A stretch of 8,470 nucleotides of DNA from an uncultured Arcobacter sp. (GTDB taxonomy: Bacteria > Campylobacterota > Campylobacteria > Campylobacterales > Arcobacteraceae): contig CAJXWI010000085.1 in the NCBI GenBank assembly GCA_913062735.1, positions 1 through 8,470 of the forward strand, given 5' to 3'. Positions 5,418-8,470 of this stretch are shown piece by piece (the first letter of the stretch is position 1; each line of letters begins with the position of its first letter). Under the pieces are notes generated by a model, which was not told the origin of the DNA, did not search any database, and saw only the letters and a program-made list of their open reading frames with translations. The translations under genes were made by a program, and so were the position numbers.

Positions 5418-7442
5418 ATGTTAAGAAATATAAAACTAACAACAAAAATAATTTTAGCAATGTGCATAAGTATTTTAGGAATGTTAATAATTTCAAGTTC
5501 GGCTTACTTTGGCCTTAATAAAATAGGAAATGAGATAGAAGAAATTGCAGAATATCAAATTCCATTGAATAAATTAATTACTGAACTGGGTCAAGATATA
5601 ATGAATGAGGAAATTCTTACTTATGAGTTAATTATGCACAGTAAGGATGTAAATAAAAGTACCTTTAAAAATATTGAGAAAAAGATAAATGACTTAGAAG
5701 ATAGAACTGAACATACTATTAAAACAGCAGAATCTTTATCCCAAAAAGCAATTGATCATAACAGTGATGAAAAAAGTAAAAAAATATACACTCTTTTTTT
5801 AAAAGAGTTAAAAGTACTTGAAGTTGAGCAGAGTCATTTTAAAGCATCATTAAAAGTATTTGTACATGATTTAGAAGTGGGAAATATTGACAACATAGAA
5901 GTAGAAAAAGATATGTTGATTGCTGAACTTAAGCAAATGGATAAGAATATCCATATTTTAATGAAACAAATGGAAAAACTTTTGGATTATTCAACACTTC
6001 AAGCCAAAAATGATGAACATGAAATTTTAATAATAATAGAAATAATTGCAAGTTTATCGCTACTAATTGCTTTAATAACTTCTTATTTTCTTCTCAAAAC
6101 TGTAGGTAAAAAAATAGATTCTTTTCAAATAGGCTTGCTTTCATTTTTTGATTATTTAAACAGAGTAAAAACAGATGTTAAGTTGTTAGATGAATCAAAG
6201 AGTGATGAATTTGGATTAATGGCTAAGCTTGTTAATACTAATATTAGAAAAACTAAAAAATCTATTGATGAAGACAGATTGTTTATTGATGAAACAATTG
6301 AAGTATTATCTGAATTTGAACAAGGTGATTTGTGCCAAAGAGTTAAAATGAATGTAAAAAATCCTACTTTGATGAAACTGAAAAATGTTTTAGATTCGAT
6401 GGGAAATCAAATGGAAAATAATATTGATTCGGTATTGAATATTTTAGAACAATATTCTTCTTATAACTATATGAATAAAGTAGATAATTCAAAGGTTAAA
6501 AATCAATTATTATCCTTAGCCAATGGTGTGAATGACTTAGGTGATTCAATTACTAGTATGTTATGTGAAAGTAAACAAATAGGATTAAGCTTAAATAAAG
6601 CGTCAAATCATTTATTGCAAAATGTAGATGTTTTAGATAAAACATCTACTGAAGCTGCTGCTTCTTTAGAAGAAACATCTGCTGCTTTAGAAGAAATTAC
6701 AGGTACTATTTCTCAAAATGGAAGCTCAGTAGTACAAATGGCTGAATATGCCAATAAAGTTGTAAATGCAATTGAAGATGGAAAAGAATTAGCAGAAAAA
6801 ACAACACAATCAATGGAAGAAATTAATGTACAAGTAAGTGCAATAAACGAAGCCATTGCTCTTATTGATCAAATTTCTTTTCAAACAAACATATTAAGTC
6901 TTAATGCAGCAGTTGAAGCAGCAACAGCAGGAGAAGCTGGAAAAGGTTTTGCAGTAGTTGCACAAGAAGTGAGAAATCTAGCAAGTAGATCAGCAGAAGC
7001 AGCCAAAGAAATTAAAGCTTTAGTTGAAAATGCTAATATTAAAACCAATGATGGTAAAAAAATAGCCAATGATATGATTGTAGGTTATGGCTCTTTAACA
7101 CAAGATATTTCTAAAACGATTGAATATATCAATCATGTAAAAGTATCATCAAAAGAACAACAAATCGGAATTGAACAAATTAATGATGCTGTAATAGAAC
7201 AAGATACTCAAACGCAAAAAATAGCAGCAGCTGCTAGAGAAAGTTATGAAATAGCAATTGAGTCTTCAGATATTGCTAATAAAATTGTTGAAAATATCAA
7301 TTCAAAAAGTTTTGCAGGGAAAGAGAATATTGTTGATAGAAGAGCATATGACTCTATTAAGTATCAAAAAAATGAAAGAAGAAGCTCTAATATAGCGATA
7401 ACAAAACATAATGAAATTCTGGATCAAAGAAAGATATCTTAA
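5418..7442 (+). CDS. Methyl-accepting chemotaxis protein MCP2 (complete)
   Basis: A 674-residue chemoreceptor with AAGGA five bases before the ATG. Domains in order are: membrane helix 1 (about 9-30); a periplasmic helical sensor of about 170 residues (31-202), four-helix-bundle-like; membrane helix 2 (about 203-227); a HAMP-like segment containing DEFG at 263-266; and two further HAMP-like stretches (about 291-333 and 337-382). Methylation-type helices follow ([16 protein letters not shown], 412-427), then the signalling hairpin tip with the conserved core [19 protein letters not shown] (504-522). The C-terminal methylation helix reaches about 628, with a basic tail to 674. No CheR-docking pentapeptide is seen at the end. 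By family it clusters with other receptors and controls CheA through CheW. It is paralogous to MCP1 at 1-1147 with almost gap-free alignment, and even the 12 bases AATTAAAAAGGA before the start are shared. The ligand is unknown. Proximity to the TRAP genes hints at a transported solute, which is inference only. Confidence 0.93.
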   Translation: MLRNIKLTTKIILAMCISILGMLIISSSAYFGLNKIGNEIEEIAEYQIPLNKLITELGQDIMNEEILTYELIMHSKDVNKSTFKNIEKKINDLEDRTEHTIKTAESLSQKAIDHNSDEKSKKIYTLFLKELKVLEVEQSHFKASLKVFVHDLEVGNIDNIEVEKDMLIAELKQMDKNIHILMKQMEKLLDYSTLQAKNDEHEILIIIEIIASLSLLIALITSYFLLKTVGKKIDSFQIGLLSFFDYLNRVKTDVKLLDESKSDEFGLMAKLVNTNIRKTKKSIDEDRLFIDETIEVLSEFEQGDLCQRVKMNVKNPTLMKLKNVLDSMGNQMENNIDSVLNILEQYSSYNYMNKVDNSKVKNQLLSLANGVNDLGDSITSMLCESKQIGLSLNKASNHLLQNVDVLDKTSTEAAASLEETSAALEEITGTISQNGSSVVQMAEYANKVVNAIEDGKELAEKTTQSMEEINVQVSAINEAIALIDQISFQTNILSLNAAVEAATAGEAGKGFAVVAQEVRNLASRSAEAAKEIKALVENANIKTNDGKKIANDMIVGYGSLTQDISKTIEYINHVKVSSKEQQIGIEQINDAVIEQDTQTQKIAAAARESYEIAIESSDIANKIVENINSKSFAGKENIVDRRAYDSIKYQKNERRSSNIAITKHNEILDQRKIS

Positions 7443-7601
7443 TAGAATTGAGCTAAGAAAAGAAAAAAACTAGCATCAAAAGATATAAAATACTTATTAA
7501 ATCAAATGTGTATGTTTTGGAAGAAGTTATATATAGAGGAAAAATAAAGAAAGGCAAAAGTTTATTAAAAAGTATAAATAAATATGCTATTAAGGGCGTC
7601 C
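7443..7601. other. Convergent intergenic gap between MCP2 and the diguanylate cyclase gene
   Basis: AT-rich, purine-rich spacer where two genes converge. A plus-strand frame stays open for 52 codons (7457-7612) with a Lys-rich translation but no ATG start and no ribosome site, so I do not call a gene. Near 7591-7608 a short hairpin (TAAGG/CCTTA around GCGT) and the palindrome CTTATAAG overlap the stop codon of the minus-strand gene. Neither is followed by a good T-run, so no confident terminator is present. Confidence 0.4.
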
Positions 7602-8063
7602 TTATAAGAGGGTAACAGTATTTCTATTGTTTTTTTTGGACAAAAACAAGGCTTTATCTGTGCGCTCAAATAGAGTAACTTTACTGTCTTCACTTTCAAA
7701 TTGGCTGACTCCAAAACTACAAGTAATGGTGATGTTTTTTATTCTAATAGTATTTTGGATTAAATTCTTTAACTTGTCTGCTTTTACTTTCGCTTGCTTT
7801 TTTTCTGTATTTGGTAAAACTAAAATAAACTCGTCTCCTCCCCATCTAGCAATAAGATCCATATTTCTGATATTTTTTTGCAATAAAGAGGCCAAATATT
7901 TTAGAACTTTATCTCCTCTTTTATGCCCAAGGCTATCATTGATGTATTTAAAATTATCAATATCAAGTAAGATTAGGCTTAAGGGATGTGAATAACGTTT
8001 GGCTCTGCTCATTTCATTATCTAATAGTTCTTCAAATTTACGTCGATTGTAGATACCTGTCAA
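7602..8063 (-). CDS. GGDEF (diguanylate cyclase) domain fragment
   Basis: A 153-residue catalytic domain that would make c-di-GMP from two GTP. LTGIYNRRKF opens the domain. LILLDIDNFKYIND (30-43) supplies the metal-binding aspartate D34. RNMDLIARWGGDEF (66-79) holds both the inhibitory-site R66-x-x-D69 and an intact GGDEF active site. TCSFGVS (114-120) and TDKALFLSKKNNRNTV (135-150) complete the fold. The only independent start is a TTG (8063) with no ribosome site, inside the conserved D-x-L-T-G motif. The fragment is therefore the C-terminal half of the PAS protein upstream rather than a separate gene. The catalytic residues look intact, which suggests either a recent break or continued expression by slippage. 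Confidence 0.75.
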   Translation of the reverse strand: MTGIYNRRKFEELLDNEMSRAKRYSHPLSLILLDIDNFKYINDSLGHKRGDKVLKYLASLLQKNIRNMDLIARWGGDEFILVLPNTEKKQAKVKADKLKNLIQNTIRIKNITITCSFGVSQFESEDSKVTLFERTDKALFLSKKNNRNTVTLL

Positions 8064-8095
8064 AACATCATGAGAAGCATTATATTCACTTTTTT

Positions 8096-8106
8096 CTATT
8101 TTTTTT
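8096..8106 (-). other. A8 homopolymer followed by stop: slippage or frameshift site
   Basis: On the minus strand the zero-frame codons are GAA AAA AAA TAG, so the eight-A run includes the heptamer A-AAA-AAA directly before a stop. A -1 ribosomal slip, or insertion of one A by polymerase or replication slippage, joins PAS and GGDEF frames exactly. Eight or nine A is within the length range where slipped-strand changes and transcriptional slippage occur in AT-rich bacteria. Confidence 0.6.
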
Positions 8107-8470
8107 CAAGCTTTTTATTAAGTTTTTGAAGTTCTTTTGTTCTTTGTTTTATAATATTTTCTAGGGAACTTTGATTGTTTATTAGGCATTTATTTTGTTC
8201 TTGTATTTGTTTATAAAAGATTTCTTCTTTATCAATATTGACATGTGCTCCAATCATTCTAAGTACAGTTCCATCTTTTTTTTCTTCTACAATTTTAGCT
8301 GTATCTTGAATCCACAAATAAGAAGCATCTGCTTTTTTACAACGATATTTGATGTGGTATTTGGGAATTGTTTTATTGAGATAGGATTCAAAATGTTTCA
8401 TTACTCTTTCATAATCATCTGGATGAATTAAATTTTCCCAGGTAAAAACATCTTTTTCCATAGAATGAAT
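8096..8470 (-). CDS. PAS-domain fragment of the split diguanylate cyclase (5' part, partial at window edge)
   Basis: The frame is open from the right edge to the TAG at 8098-8096. An ATG at 8461 is available, but the frame continues upstream (I-H-S) and begins mid-domain, so the true start is probably outside the window. WENLIHPDDYERVMKHF followed by YRCKKADASYLWIQDTAKIV and GTVLRMIGAHVNID is the C-terminal two-thirds of a PAS_3-type fold: the HPDD motif, the Y-R-x-x-K-x-D-x-x-x-x-W strand and the final I-G-x-x-x-D/N-I strand. The last 50 residues form a Lys/Gln/Glu-rich coiled coil (KQRTKELQKLNKKLEKK), as expected for a linker to an output domain. On its own the product would sense but not signal. 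Confidence 0.7.
   Translation of the reverse strand: MHSMEKDVFTWENLIHPDDYERVMKHFESYLNKTIPKYHIKYRCKKADASYLWIQDTAKIVEEKKDGTVLRMIGAHVNIDKEEIFYKQIQEQNKCLINNQSSLENIIKQRTKELQKLNKKLEKK

Larger units (their letters stand above)
7602..8470 (-). pseudogene. PAS-coiled coil-GGDEF diguanylate cyclase, split by a 1-base frameshift and cut by the right edge
   Basis: Two minus-strand frames join into one protein if a single A is added to the A8 run (plus strand T8 at 8099-8106). The first frame ends KKLEKK and a TAG. With one extra A it reads on as KKLEKKIEKSEYNASHDV and enters LTGIYNRRKF, exactly the classical entry to a GGDEF domain. The joined product has a PAS sensor, a coiled-coil linker and a GGDEF catalytic domain, a common membrane-free or membrane-anchored c-di-GMP synthase layout; the N-terminus lies outside the window. 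The break may be a fixed mutation, a phase-variable tract, a sequencing error, or a recoding site (A AAA AAA in the zero frame just before the stop). I rank slippage/mutation above programmed frameshifting because no strong stimulatory signals are visible. Confidence 0.75.

Noticed and set aside
6881..7069. Minus-strand 62-codon frame
   Set aside because: Antisense of the conserved MCP2 signalling hairpin, with an Ala/Ser-rich shadow translation.
7627..7995. Plus-strand 122-codon frame (also 8195-8431)
   Set aside because: Antisense to the GGDEF and PAS coding sequence; Phe-rich translations with no domain.
8096..8106. Firm call of programmed -1 ribosomal frameshifting
   Set aside because: The slippery heptamer is in the right phase, but I see no upstream Shine-Dalgarno-like stimulator and no stable downstream hairpin, so mutation, phase variation or sequencing error remain more likely.

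Overview
The window is AT-rich (many A/T homopolymers, strong preference for A/T-ending codons). It has Shine-Dalgarno sites of the AAGGA/AGGAG type, a TAXI-type TRAP transporter and chemoreceptors with a four-helix-bundle-like sensor region. Together these suggest a member of the Campylobacterota, most likely an Arcobacter-like marine bacterium. That assignment is by style of sequence and gene content, not by a marker gene.

Layout, left to right. (1) 1-1147, minus strand: N-terminal 382 codons of a methyl-accepting chemotaxis protein (MCP1) whose signalling domain lies beyond the left edge. (2) 1148-1510: non-coding, AT-rich, holding the MCP1 leader and a probable promoter. (3) 1511-1953, plus strand: a decayed N-terminal half of an AEC-family (auxin efflux carrier-like) transporter, broken by several frameshifts. 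(4) 1972-2274, minus: a small AhpD/carboxymuconolactone-decarboxylase-like protein, with a near-consensus sigma70 promoter and a TetR-type palindrome over its predicted transcription start. (5) 2430-5183, plus: a two-gene TRAP transporter operon, TAXI solute-binding protein then a fused DctQ-DctM-type permease, with a terminator-like hairpin just inside the permease gene. (6) 5184-5417: non-coding, with a probable terminator and two inverted repeats ahead of MCP2. (7) 5418-7442, plus: a complete 674-residue MCP (MCP2), clearly paralogous to MCP1. (8) 7602-8470, minus: a PAS-coiled coil-GGDEF diguanylate cyclase, cut by the right edge and split by a single-base frameshift in an A8 tract.

How the genes may work together (inference): the TRAP system imports an unidentified organic solute, and the two outward-facing chemoreceptors on either side could guide the cell towards a related signal. 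The diguanylate cyclase would feed the motile/sessile switch through c-di-GMP if its frame is restored by slippage. The CMD-like protein appears to be under separate repressor control.

I do not see a wholly new multi-gene system. The most unusual signals are the A8 frameshift that separates sensor from catalytic domain, the terminator-like hairpin inside the permease reading frame, and the operator overlapping the CMD promoter. No tRNA, rRNA, CRISPR array or insertion sequence was seen.
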